The translations under genes and the position numbers were made by a program. The notes beneath the pieces were generated by a model. The model did no database searches and had not been told where the DNA came from. It worked only from the letters and a program-made list of their open reading frames with translations. Positions 54,359 through 64,000 of a stretch of 64,000 nt of DNA are shown here, one piece after another; position 1 is the stretch's first letter; each line of letters begins with the position of its first letter. Source of the DNA: Linanthus parryae (lineage: Eukaryota > Streptophyta > Magnoliopsida > Ericales > Polemoniaceae); NCBI GenBank assembly GCA_023055425.1, contig JALGPY010000003.1:74499491-74563490 (forward strand), in the 5' to 3' direction.

Positions 54359-56461
54359 ATGGACTCCGACGGGAGCTCCCGTTCGTATTACAGCGTTCTC
54401 GGCGTCCCCCAAGACTCCGACGACGATCAGATACGCCGCGCCTACCGTAAGCTTGCTATGGTGAGTCGATTCATTCTCTCCTCTGCTTTATGAATGAATG
54501 AAAGAACAGTTTTAATGTGGTAGATGAAGATATTTGAAAGGCTAATCTGATATGCAATCCAGTAGTATTATGAAGATATTTTTCAACTTCCGTATGGATT
54601 TGTCATTTGAGGAACTCTTGTCTTATGTGCAACATGTATTTGAACGGAATCAGAAGGGTTTGTGACCTGTAATGTATTCTAGCCTCTGAAGAGTTGGTTA
54701 TTTGTAAAATTTATTATGATGGAAAAAATAGTAATGTAATGAATTAGATCTCTATTACAAGAACAACAAAAGCCTACTAATGGGTACGGGGAGTCTAACC
54801 CTCGACTTCTCTCGTACATTGGCCAACAAGACCTTGGTAATCAATGTTCATTTGCTTGTAGAAAATGGTTTCTTGAAAATATAGCTGCCTTCTCTGCTCA
54901 AATTCTTGGATTGGACTTGATTCCTAATGGAGTAGTAGTGATCTGTATTGGTGCAGAGATGGCATCCGGATAAATGGACAAAGAGTCCTTCCCTTTTGGG
55001 TGAGGCCAAGCTTAAATTCCAACATATTCAGGAAGCATATTCAGGTTCGTCGTCTCATCATATTATATACCCTTCTCAATTTTCTGTATTTCTTCTTTCA
55101 AATTGAGTTTTTTTACATAAATATCATGGCTCGAACTGCAGTATTATCGGATAAGAGGAAGAGAACGTTATATGATGCGGGATTGTATGATCATGAAGAG
55201 GAATATGACGAGGTATCTAGCCTAGGCTTTTTTGTTCACTCATTAAGGCAGTCTTCTCTTTGGCTCTCCAGTTAACAATATTATCATGACTTGTTTTCAT
55301 GGGTTTCAGGGGTTTTGTGATTTCCTACAAGAGATGACAACTCTAATGGACGATGTTAGGAGAGAGGTATAAATGCTCATCATCAACTTCCAACTATGTT
55401 ACTTGAATATATTTCCATGTCACCTTAAACGAAGGTGAAATTCTGGTAACATTGACTTATAAGTTTACTTTTATGTAGTAGTTTCGGCAGGCTGATCCTA
55501 CATCACTTATGAATCGAAGATAATACCAAAAGACTAGGGACTCGAACATCACAATTTTTCTAAGTTGGGCTTTAATCATACAGTACTATACATTGCCATT
55601 AACGTACAAAAATGTGCTTACTCGGACAATGTGCCGATGTGTAGTAGTTTTGGCCGGCTGATTCTATATCACTTATGAATGGAAGATAATACCAGAAGAC
55701 TAGGGACTCAAACAACACCATTTTTCTATGTTGGGCTTTAGAATCATGTAAATCATACAGTATTATACATTACCATTAATTTTTCTGTTCGTCTTCAATT
55801 TGACTACTTATACTCCTTTTCGCCTTTTTATGATTGCTGTATTCTGAAAGTTACCTTGATTTGAAAGCGGCGGAAACAACATATTCGTACTTTAGGTTCA
55901 AGAGTGAAACTTTACAAAAGAGGCACCATCGAAGTACTAATTAAATTGCCAAATTCAAGGTCACTCGACAGTGGTACATGTGTAATTTCTCGATGGATCT
56001 CCGTTGGCATTGGTTTGTTGTGTATTCTGGATTTCATTAAATTTTGCAGGTTGAATACTTCCAATTGTTAGGTTCATCATCTTCTCTACCTTCATGTCGA
56101 CACAGCAATAGTGCCCGTCTCATTGAGGTATTTTGTTGATATTTGGGAACAGGGCAAGACATATAGCTTGGAAGAACTACAAAACATGTTTGTAGACATG
56201 GCCAAAGATTTCGCGTGCCCAGAGTGGCCAAATACCTCTAATCAAGGCCAGCAGTCTCCTTACAGCCCTGTCCAATGGTCCAATCTCCCAGGTCAGACCC
56301 AGTGGCCTTACAGCCCAGTCCAATGGGGCCAAAGCTCCTTCAACATTGATGGGCCTGGAAGTTCAAAGAGAGCTCGATGCGATACGGATCCAATGGCTGA
56401 TAGAACATCGCGTTTGCACAAATCTAGTTTCGGATTTTATGGAAACCAGTTCTGCCATTGA
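54359..56461 (+). CDS. J-domain (DnaJ/HSP40-like) protein, five exons, 208 aa
   Basis: Exons: 54359-54460, 54957-55044, 55142-55212, 55310-55366 and 56153-56461. All introns are GT-AG, and the joined length is 627 nt with no frame error. The J domain fills the N-terminus: YYSVLGVPQDSDDDQIRRAYRKLAM, then the catalytic HPD in RWHPDKW, then IQEAYSVLSDKRKRTLYDAG. HPD stimulates the ATPase of an HSP70 partner. After it come GFCDFLQEMTTLMDDVRRE and SLEELQNMFVDMAKDF, as in small plant DnaJ proteins without Gly-rich or zinc domains. The C-terminus is Gln/Pro/Trp-rich, with SPVQW twice, and holds a basic SSKRARC stretch. There is no signal peptide, so a cytosolic or nuclear place is likely. Intron 4 (786 bp) has a diverged internal duplication of about 150 bp. 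It is a likely functional host gene. Confidence 0.88.
55478..55780. repeat. Diverged direct duplication inside DnaJ intron 4
   Basis: A stretch GTAGTAGTTTCGGCAGGCTG ... CATTAA near 55478-55602 is repeated near 55640-55780 with many changes. It is non-coding. Confidence 0.7.
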
Positions 56462-57660
56462 CCTAATAGAGTTCAGTTCCACATTCTCAACAGGATCTTC
56501 TTCTTCTAGAAAATCTGCTTCCTGTGAAGCTTTTGCAAATGCGGAAGCTACTTCTCACAGTTCTGCTGGCATTTTCTGTTTGTTGGTAGTTTAGGTGTTA
56601 TGACTCTGACTAACGAAAGAGTGTCCGAGGTAGTGGAAAGGTTTGTACATTATCTGAGTTTGGAGTAATCGTTGTGGAGCTGTTACATGAGTGTGGTTTG
56701 AATACTTGAATTCACGATGAAATTGTATCTCTTTGCTGCTGAGATCTAATTTGAGTGTTGAGAGTTCTCTGGAATCACTAGTTTCCTTTGATGTGAAACC
56801 AGTCATGGATTGAATCACGATTATCCTTTGGTGTTTTTAGGAATTTATGTGTTGGTAGTCCTTGTCACGTGTAGGAATCTGAGGTCACACATCTGTAAAA
56901 CAACGGGCTGGAAAAGAGAATAGAGTTGGCAGACCAGCACCCATCAACCCGCTCCACTCCGTGTACTCTAAAATGTCCACTCCGTGTATTCTAAAATGTG
57001 GTTGAGTGATACTAATTAGTCTGTTTCGCCAAGAAGTTCCCACTTTGACGAGCAATTTTTTGATGCTTCAACAGAGCACCACGTGGTGCTCTACAACCAA
57101 TGAGTATCTGTCAATCACTGACAGTTTGTTTAAGTGTTGAACTTTCATTGATTGTTGAGTACGACGTGATGTTCTAAAGGAGCATTAAAAATTTTCTCGT
57201 AATAAAAAAAAACAGAGGACACAAACGTTGAAGCCAGTATACTGGGTTGAACCCACTTGGAAGTATAAACGGGTTGAACCCACTCAATCCACCTGTTTGA
57301 CTGCTCTAAAAGGAAGCTGGGATAGTACAAATTGCATTTTTCATATAGAGTTAACTCCCCAGGTAAGATTCTATTCCACAGCCAGTCTATGGCCTGTAAG
57401 ACCTTTGACACTCCTTGTGATATGAACACATCAACCAGATCATTATGTGTGGATGATGAGACAATGATGATAGAAGCCAACTTCAGCTAGAAATTGATTA
57501 TATTAGGACTTGGGACCTTGCCTTTGGACCCGTGCAGTGTTGTAGATGATGCATGAAGTATCTTTCTTATCTGGCGTCAAATGTTACGAAACGGAAAATA
57601 ATAAAATTGCGGTAGCAACATTGTGTCTGAAGTAGTGCAAACTGCGTCAACAGATGCATA
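56462..57660. other. Downstream of DnaJ; no gene seen
   Basis: It holds the DnaJ 3' untranslated region and unassigned sequence with a small repeat, GGGTTGAACCCACT (57243 and 57271). I see no RNA gene or domain here. Confidence 0.4.
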
Positions 57661-57973
57661 TGAAAGCTTTCTCAATAATTCATGAAGTTCAGAAGAACAA
57701 AAGGAAGAAGACGAATATGAAATCATATTTACATTCAGATGAATTTAGCAAGATGGAGAGGCGGAGAGAATGAATACGCAGAAACCAAAGATTCGTTGGA
57801 TCAAAACAGGGAGATCAACGGCTAAAAGAAAACGACTAGAAACCCTAATGGACTGTAGGAAAGCAATGGGCTGAGAAACTAATGGGCTTTATAATACAAC
57901 CCATGAACATAGATTAAAAGATCCCATAAGATAAATACAAGCATCTGGAGCCTAAATGAGAGAGTGGGCTAAT
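57661..57973 (-). repeat. 3' LTR of the copia element
   Basis: It shares with 62394-62708 the blocks CTCAATAATTCA, GGAGATC.ACGGCTAAAAG, CAATGGGCTGAGAAACTAAT and GAGAGAGTGGGCTAAT. The minus-strand purine stretch AAAGGGGAACA precedes it. Confidence 0.8.
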
Positions 57974-57981
57974 GTTCCCCT

Positions 57982-60900
57982 TTAAACGGATGGTGAGTTG
58001 CAAACCATCAGTTTAGTCTTGAACTTGTCGAACTCCGTGATGGGAAAAGACTTTGCGAAAAAATCTGCAACTTGAGATTTACCTGAAATGAAGGAAACAA
58101 TGAGTTCTTTTAGAAGAGCTTTTTCTCGGACATAATGATAATCGATTTCGATGTGTTTAGTATGAGCATGAAATAAGGGCTTAGCAGTTAGAGACATGGC
58201 ATAATAGTTATCAGTCCAAATAGTAGGAGGATGAGTTAATGTAAATTGTAATTCAACAAAGAGATAACTAAACCACGACATGTCAGCGGCAGCCGTGGCT
58301 AAGGCACGGTATGCGACTTTGGTAGAAGAGCGAGCAACGGTTGACTGTTTCTTTGTGGAGCAATGGACTGGATTGGACCCAAGAAACACAACCAGTCCGG
58401 TAGTGCTGCGTCTATCGGTTGGTTCACCGACCCAATCTGCGTCCGTGAAGGTTTGAAGGGGAAGGTGACCCTTTCGATAGGACAAACCACGGGATTTAGT
58501 CCCTTGAAGGTAGCGTAAAATGCGCGTTGTCCAAATGAGATGTAATGTAGTCGGAGCATGCATAAATTGACATAAGTGATTGACGGATAAAGCTAAATAT
58601 GGGCTACTAAAAACAAGATATTGCAGAGCGCCTACTAATTGGCGAAAAATAGAAGGGTCAGTTAGAAGATCCCCTTGATTGATATCGCATTTAATGGCCA
58701 AGGGCGTGAGACTTGGTTTACAAGAGCTCATATTAACCTTGCAAGAAGGTATGTGATGTATTTCTCCTGACACAGTAAGAGCCCTTGGGCCGTGCGTGAA
58801 ACTTGAAGGCCCAAAAAGTAAGTAAGAGCGCCCAAGTTTGTCATATCAAATTCTGACCCAAGTTTGTGAACTAAAGTTGTAATATAGGGAAGGTCATTTC
58901 CCGTCAATATAATGTCGTCGACATATAACAATAAGATAGTAATATAATTGTTTGAATGTCGAATAAAAGAGAAGAGTCCGCATAAGACGCAATAAAACCG
59001 AAAGAAAGCAAATAAATCTGAAGCGCTCAAACCAAGCAAGAGGAGCTTGTTTGAGGCCGTGGATCGATTTATGTAATTTAAAAACGTAATTTGGAAATTT
59101 GGGGTTGATAAAACCAGATAGTTGCTTCATATACACATTTTCACGTAAATAATCGTGTAAAAAGACGTTTTTAACGTCAAGCTGCTGAAGAGGCCAATCA
59201 AAATTGGCAGCAAGCTCTAAAATGCAGCAAACAGTTGTGTGTTTAATGACGGGACTAAAGTTTCGTTGTAGTCAATGCGAGGGGTTTGGTGAAACCCTTT
59301 GGCGACTAGACGAGCTTTATAGCGAGAAACAGTCCCATTTGCGTGAAACTTCATTTTAAAAACCCATTTGTTCCCAGTGACGTTTGTGAATGGTAGAACT
59401 GGTACGAGACTCCACGTTTGTTGTTGTATGAGGCTTTCGAATTCCTCAGCCATAGCTTTTCGCCACTGGAAATGTTTGGAAGCCTCAGTATAACTAGTGG
59501 GATCAGTGTGTGAAGAGTGAAAAGAAGAAGAAGCAGAAAACCCAGATTTAGCTACAAGAGTTAAGGTGGAATGAAAAGGTAATTTGTTCTTAGAAATGTC
59601 TGATTTGCTGCGAGTCTTCATAGGATAGCATTTGTGGGGGGGGGGGGGGGGGGGAAGGGGGAAATCATCATTGGGTCACTGGAGTGTGTTTTCAGGCCTG
59701 GACTGGTAACAGTGAGCCCATCAGAGGTGGGTGGTGGAACCACAGGTGGGGACTTGAACTCCAGTCGATTGCAGCATAGTGGGACCCTCAGAAGAGGTTT
59801 CTGGACCTTGGTTGAAACCAGGTGTAGTATCAGTTCTTTCTGAACCTTGGTTAAAATCAGGTGTAGTTTGAGTTTTGTGAATAGTTTCTAAAGTATTGGG
59901 AGAGATAAGAATAGGAGCAAATATCTGATTCTACACAGTTGGGAGGTCCTGAAAACACAAAAGATGGAGAATGAGAACAGTGTTGTGTAGGAAACGATGG
60001 ACAAGGAGGGCAAGTATATTTTGAATAAGGAAAAGTAAATTCATCAAAAACAACATCTCTGCTAATAAAGAATTTATTGGTGAGTTTATCAAAGCAAAGG
60101 TAACCCTTTATCCTTCAGCATATCCTATAAAGACACATTGTTTAGTTTTTGGTTCAAGCTTAGATGTAATGTAAGGTCTAAGGCAGGGGTAACATGCACA
60201 ACCTAAAACACGAAGGTGATTATAGTTAGGAGTAAATTTAAATAGCAATTCATAAGAAGATTTATTGTTGCAACATTACTAGGCATGCGATTAATCAAGT
60301 AGTGGCTGTAGCCACATCATGGTACCAAAAATATTTAGGCAGTGAAGCATTTCGAAGCAAAGTGACAGCAGATTCTACAATGTCTCTGTGTTTTCGTTCA
60401 ACAATACCATGTTGTTGAGGAGTATGTGAATAACATTTTTGATGTGAAATGTCATTTTCTTGTAATGATTTCTGAAATATAAAAGCTCTATACTCACCAC
60501 CCCCATCAGAATAGAGGATTTTTATTGAAGAACTCACGAGTTTTTCAATGAATAACTTAAATTTTATAAAAGAGCTATGAACTTCAAATTTTAATTTTAA
60601 TGGAAAAAACCAAGTGAAGCGAGGGAATTCATCAAAAAATATCACATAATATTTATAACCATGATAGGATAAAATGGATGCAGGTCCCCAAACATCAGAA
60701 TAAGGTAATATATTCAGAAGCATGATAAGGTAATCTTTTCACTTTACCAGCCAAACAGGCTTCACAAAGAGTACCAAATTTTGACACATAACCAGAACAT
60801 GAAAGACATTTAATTAAAACAAGATGTGATGGGTGACCCAGAAAATAATGCCAAATATGAGTCTGAAGTTTTTGTCCCATGTGAGCTTGAGGACCAGATT

Positions 60901-62145
60901 GCAGAGAGAGAGAGGACATATGGGGTAAAGTCCATTTCTACTGAAACCTGATATAATATTTTTCTCGTAGTAATGTCCTGAATGCAAAATGAGGTTTTGT
61001 CAATAATAAACCGGACATTATGCTCAGTGCAAAGTTGATTAACCAAAGGAAAGTTAACAGATAATTGTGGCACATGTAAAGTTTTAGAAAAACTAAATGA
61101 ATGATTAGCATTTGTAAGAAGAGTTGTACCTGAATGTTGAATAGGCAGAGATGAACCATTACCAATGGTTACTTGTTCATTACCAGAATAGGGCAAAATA
61201 AGAGAGACATTTGATAACTCAGCTGTCATATGGTTGGATGCTCCAGTGTCAGTGAGCCAGAGCTCAGAAGATGGTTGACACTGCTGTGAGGAAGAGGCGG
61301 CCATGGCTGAGAGCTGCTCTGGTGGAAGTCTCCCTTGGTACGCATAGTCCATGCGGTGATAGCAATCGAGCGCATAATGGAAGTCTAAGACACAAATCTG
61401 ACATGTAACTTGGGCAGAACCTCCTCGACCCGAACCAGACCGGCCTCTTGGAGCTCCATAACCGCCACGACCCGAACTGTTACAATATCCAAACCCAAGA
61501 CCCGAACCGAATCTATAAACTTGAACCGGACCCATATCCGAATCCTCATGAAGAACCATATGATCATCCATTACTCGAGTTAGGGATTCCATGTCGGCCA
61601 CGGGAAAAGTTGGAGTGACCACCATCACCACCACCCCGTTGACCCGAACGTCCACCACGGTCACAGGGAAATCGACCACCAAGTTCAGATCTACCTGTAG
61701 GAGAAGAAGACGGTGGGGTGAGAGTTTTCAGACTAAGATATCTTTGATTCAAGCATCTGCTCCTCCGCCTTGAGAAACACCTATAACTCCTCGAAGGAGA
61801 TTGGAGTAGAGTGAATCAGAATCGAAGATCGACGAAGTTTTATTCCGCCGGAAGGCCATAAAGAGCATACAAAAGCATGTCCTTATCTTCAATCAACACA
61901 AAGGACACGACAAGTTTGTTGCGGAGGGGGGCAAGTTTCTGCATGCAGAGATCGATGGAGTCGGATCTCTTTTTGGTGGTCTGTAGATCGGATTTCAAGT
62001 GTAGGATGTTGGATATTGTTAGAGAGGCGTAGCGCCGTTCTAGGGTTAGCAAGGCGGCGCGTGAAGTGGTGGAACCAATGACTTGAGTCAAAGCCTCGAT
62101 AGAGAGAGTGATGTTGAGGATCACAGAGACCGCTTGGTCTTGCAA
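57982..62145 (-). pseudogene. copia gag-pol polyprotein, fragmented
   Basis: In minus-strand order: gag part (61840-62145); a zinc knuckle CQICVLDFHYALDC and the protease motif WLTDTGASNHMT (60810-61682); pre-integrase and integrase core (60295-60919) with D in DVWGP, D in SDGGGEY and E in IVERKH; a linker; RT (58728-59621) with YVDDIILTG; and RNase H (57982-58773) with TDADWVG. The frame is broken into at least six pieces by stops and shifts, so no full product can be made. Confidence 0.88.
59636..59654. repeat. Poly-G run (19 G)
   Basis: A pure G run followed by AAGGGGG, inside the integrase-RT linker of the copia element. Its length is likely to vary. Confidence 0.85.
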
Positions 62146-62380
62146 AACTCACGAAGAGACGGCTGGATTAGGAACCGGACCGTCGCCGAAGGGAAGAAAC
62201 TCTGGTGGACACACAGAAGTGCCATCGAGAAAGCCAAAAAAGTGTGTGTGTGCGAAAAATGGGTTGATTTGGTGTTTTCCAGAGAACAAAATTGGAGCTA
62301 TCGAGTTTAAAAGGTATAAGGTTATGTATATTTGTAAGTAAGTATAACGACAGTTGAGCCGGAGATGTAAGATCAACATA

Positions 62381-62393
62381 GACTCTGATACCA
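62381..62393 (-). other. copia primer binding site
   Basis: Minus strand TGGTATCAGAGTC is next to the 5' LTR and complementary in style to initiator tRNA-Met. Confidence 0.8.
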
Positions 62394-62708
62394 CGAAAAA
62401 TATCTCAATAATTCACGAAGTTCACAAGAAGAAAATAAAGAAGACGAATATGAAAATCATATTTACATTCAGATGAAACTAGAAAGATGGAGAAGCGGAG
62501 AGAATAAATACACAAAAACCAAAGAGCCGTTGGATCAGAACAGGGAGATCGACGGCTAAAAGAAAACGACTCGAAAAACCTAATGGACTGTAGGAAAGCA
62601 ATGGGCTGAGAAACTAATGGGATTTATAATACAGCTCATGAACATAGACTAAAAGAGCCCATAATATAAATACAAGCAACCGAAGCCCAAATGAGAGAGT
62701 GGGCTAAT
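62394..62708 (-). repeat. 5' LTR of the copia element
   Basis: This is the partner of 57661-57973; the divergence by eye suggests an old insertion. Confidence 0.8.
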
Positions 62709-62934
62709 AGCAAGCTATGAATAAGAAAGCCTTTTCTTCTTGTAACAAGTGGTGAATTCAATAAGTATGTCAGCGGAACCAGAGCCCACGACGTGGAAGA
62801 TGTCAACGACTTTTAAAGATAAAGAACAAGAGGCTATTGTGTAGTTAGTCTTATTATGTAGGGTTATCTTCTGTCCCAAGGCACTCTTCATCAAACTACT
62901 TGTCCACGTACTAGAGAACGAAATGGCAGAGTTG

Positions 62935-63466
62935 AGAGGCTATTGGTCACTTCTAATTTCTTAATAAATAGACTTCCTAAGAAACTTCTTCATAACATGT
63001 CCCATTTTCAATGTTTGTTTCAAACAACACCTAATTACTCTCTTCTCAAAGTCTATAGGTGCTAATGCTATCCATGGCTAAGGCCTTACACATCTCATAA
63101 ACTTTAATTCAAGTCTTCTCTTTTTGTATTTCTTGGATACTGTGCTACCACAAAAGGACACAACTGCTTTGACAAGGCTACTCAAAAGGTTTTATATCTA
63201 GACATGTTCAATTCTGTTAACATGTCTTTCTGTATCAGTCCAGTACTCTTACACCACCTATTTCCACTATATCTCATAAAGCTCTCTTTCCTCCTATTTT
63301 CATGTCCACCACACCCACTAATCTTCCAAATAATCCACCTACTCCCCCAACTTCAACACCACCAGTCTCATATCCAATGCCATCTCCATATATCTCAGTA
63401 CACACTCCCTCTTCTATCTCTAATTCTCCATTTCCACCCTCTGTACCAGAACCAACCCATTATATG
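62935..63466 (+). pseudogene. Fragment of a second copia element (integrase end and linker)
   Basis: Plus-strand frames show the usual end of copia integrase (INRLPKKLLHNMSHFQ, TTPNYSLLKVY, CYPWLRPYTSHKL, VFLGYCATTKGHNCFDKATQKV). A Pro/Ser/Thr-rich linker follows (TPTNLPNNPPTPPTSTPP). Frameshifts and stops are present. RT does not follow because another LTR starts at 63467. Confidence 0.75.
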
Positions 63467-63944
63467 TGTTGGGAGAATGCCTTGAAGAAAAAGAGACTCA
63501 AAGGAGTAACAAAGAAGTGAGTTCCAAGAGTCTTCGCACGAAGACAAACATGTCTTTGCACGAAGACAACCCAGGAGATGGCTTATGGGAAAAGTCTTCG
63601 TGGAACACAGTGCAGTCTCAAAGCACGAAGAGTTTTCGCATGAAGGCATGAGGTCTTCGCACGAATACTCATTCTCTTCGCGTGAAGAATTCTTGGAGGC
63701 GGAAACTAAGGAATGGAAACATTTCTAAAAGCATCGGGGCGGTTTCGGGGGGTATAAATTGATTATTTGGGTTCCTATTCTGATATGTATTAGCTTTGTG
63801 ATAGGTTCTCCTCAGTTGAATAAATGTCTTTCTTGCCAGTGGACGTAGTTAGCATATATTGTGCTAGCGAACAACGTAAATCTTGTGTGATTGCATCATT
63901 TAATTCATCGTTCGTGAGGTGAGAGTACCGTGAGAGTTATAACA
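63467..63944 (+). repeat. 5' LTR of an element leaving the window
   Basis: It starts TGTTGGGAGAATGCC, ends GAGTTATAACA, and is followed by a primer-like site. It carries several TCTTCGCACGAAGA-type palindromes (63525-63690). A TATA-like GTATAAATTG lies at 63753. Confidence 0.7.
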
Positions 63945-63947
63945 AAC

Positions 63948-63961
63948 TGGTATTAGAGCTA
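63948..63961 (+). other. Primer binding site at the right edge
   Basis: TGGTATTAGAGCTA matches the initiator-Met type TGGTATCAGAGC with one change. The element body lies beyond 64000. Confidence 0.7.
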
Positions 63962-64000
63962 GGGTTGTAATTAATCCACCACGAGCGATGGTCGGAGCGA

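Larger units (their letters stand above)
57661..62708 (-). mobile_element. Ty1/copia retrotransposon, old and broken
   Basis: LTRs are 57661-57973 (3') and 62394-62708 (5'), similar but with many differences. The primer site TGGTATCAGAGTC (minus, 62393-62381) is of initiator-Met type. Domain order gag, protease, integrase, RT, RNase H is that of Ty1/copia. Several stops and frameshifts break the polyprotein. A run of 19 G lies at 59636-59654. No clear target duplication was found. Confidence 0.88.

Noticed and set aside
1..64000. tRNA or rRNA genes
   Set aside because: I saw no cloverleaf-like or ribosomal sequence. The only tRNA-related strings are retrotransposon primer sites.

Overview
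This window looks like nuclear DNA of a flowering plant. The evidence is spliced genes with GT-AG introns, very large nested LTR retrotransposons with plant-type domains, hAT and Tourist/Stowaway-like MITEs, and a plant-style J-domain gene. Only two ordinary host genes can be supported: an intronless beta-propeller membrane protein (14941-16047, minus) and a five-exon DnaJ-like gene (54359-56461, plus). Almost everything else is transposon, and the species cannot be named from the sequence.

Layout. (1) 1-11636 is a left-hand nest on the minus strand. A Tat-type Ty3/gypsy element (LTR 3611-4237, coding part 1-3570) sits in an element with a tRNA-Asp-type primer site (LTR 5264-7109), which sits in the gag of a chromovirus-like element (LTR about 8985-11636). 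(2) 11637-14746 is a broken hAT transposase with two MITEs and a GATCC-rich end. (3) 14941-16047 is the beta-propeller gene. (4) 16686-19237 is a recent tandem duplication carrying a LINE reverse-transcriptase fragment; one copy holds a MITE. (5) 19612-53173 is a 2.9-kb chromovirus-like solo LTR, split by a 15-kb Tat element (21057-51725), itself split by a second, apparently intact 15.7-kb Tat element (34247-49937). Each Tat insertion has a perfect 5-bp target duplication. (6) 54359-56461 is the DnaJ gene. (7) 57661-62708 is an old Ty1/copia element; 62935-63466 is a piece of another; 63467-64000 is the LTR and primer site of an element leaving the window.

The main result is the intact inner Tat element. 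On one strand it encodes Gag-protease, an in-frame UGA, then RT, RNase H, a second RNase H and integrase. On the other strand, tail to tail with pol, it carries a six-exon gene whose exons join without a frame error into a predicted 1,297-residue protein. That protein has a plant mobile domain (PMD), coiled coils and a SUMO-interaction-like motif. A decayed copy with the same exon plan is in the outer element. Between the two converging genes lie about 55-bp tandem repeats, each carrying a small hairpin with paired base changes. The LTRs carry arrays of W-box-like TTGACC. Antisense ORFs, including PMD-type ones, have been reported in Tat-lineage elements as far as I recall. The complete spliced gene model, the SUMO motif, the duplicated integrase zinc module, the conserved UGA and the covarying hairpins are the points worth checking as possibly undescribed.
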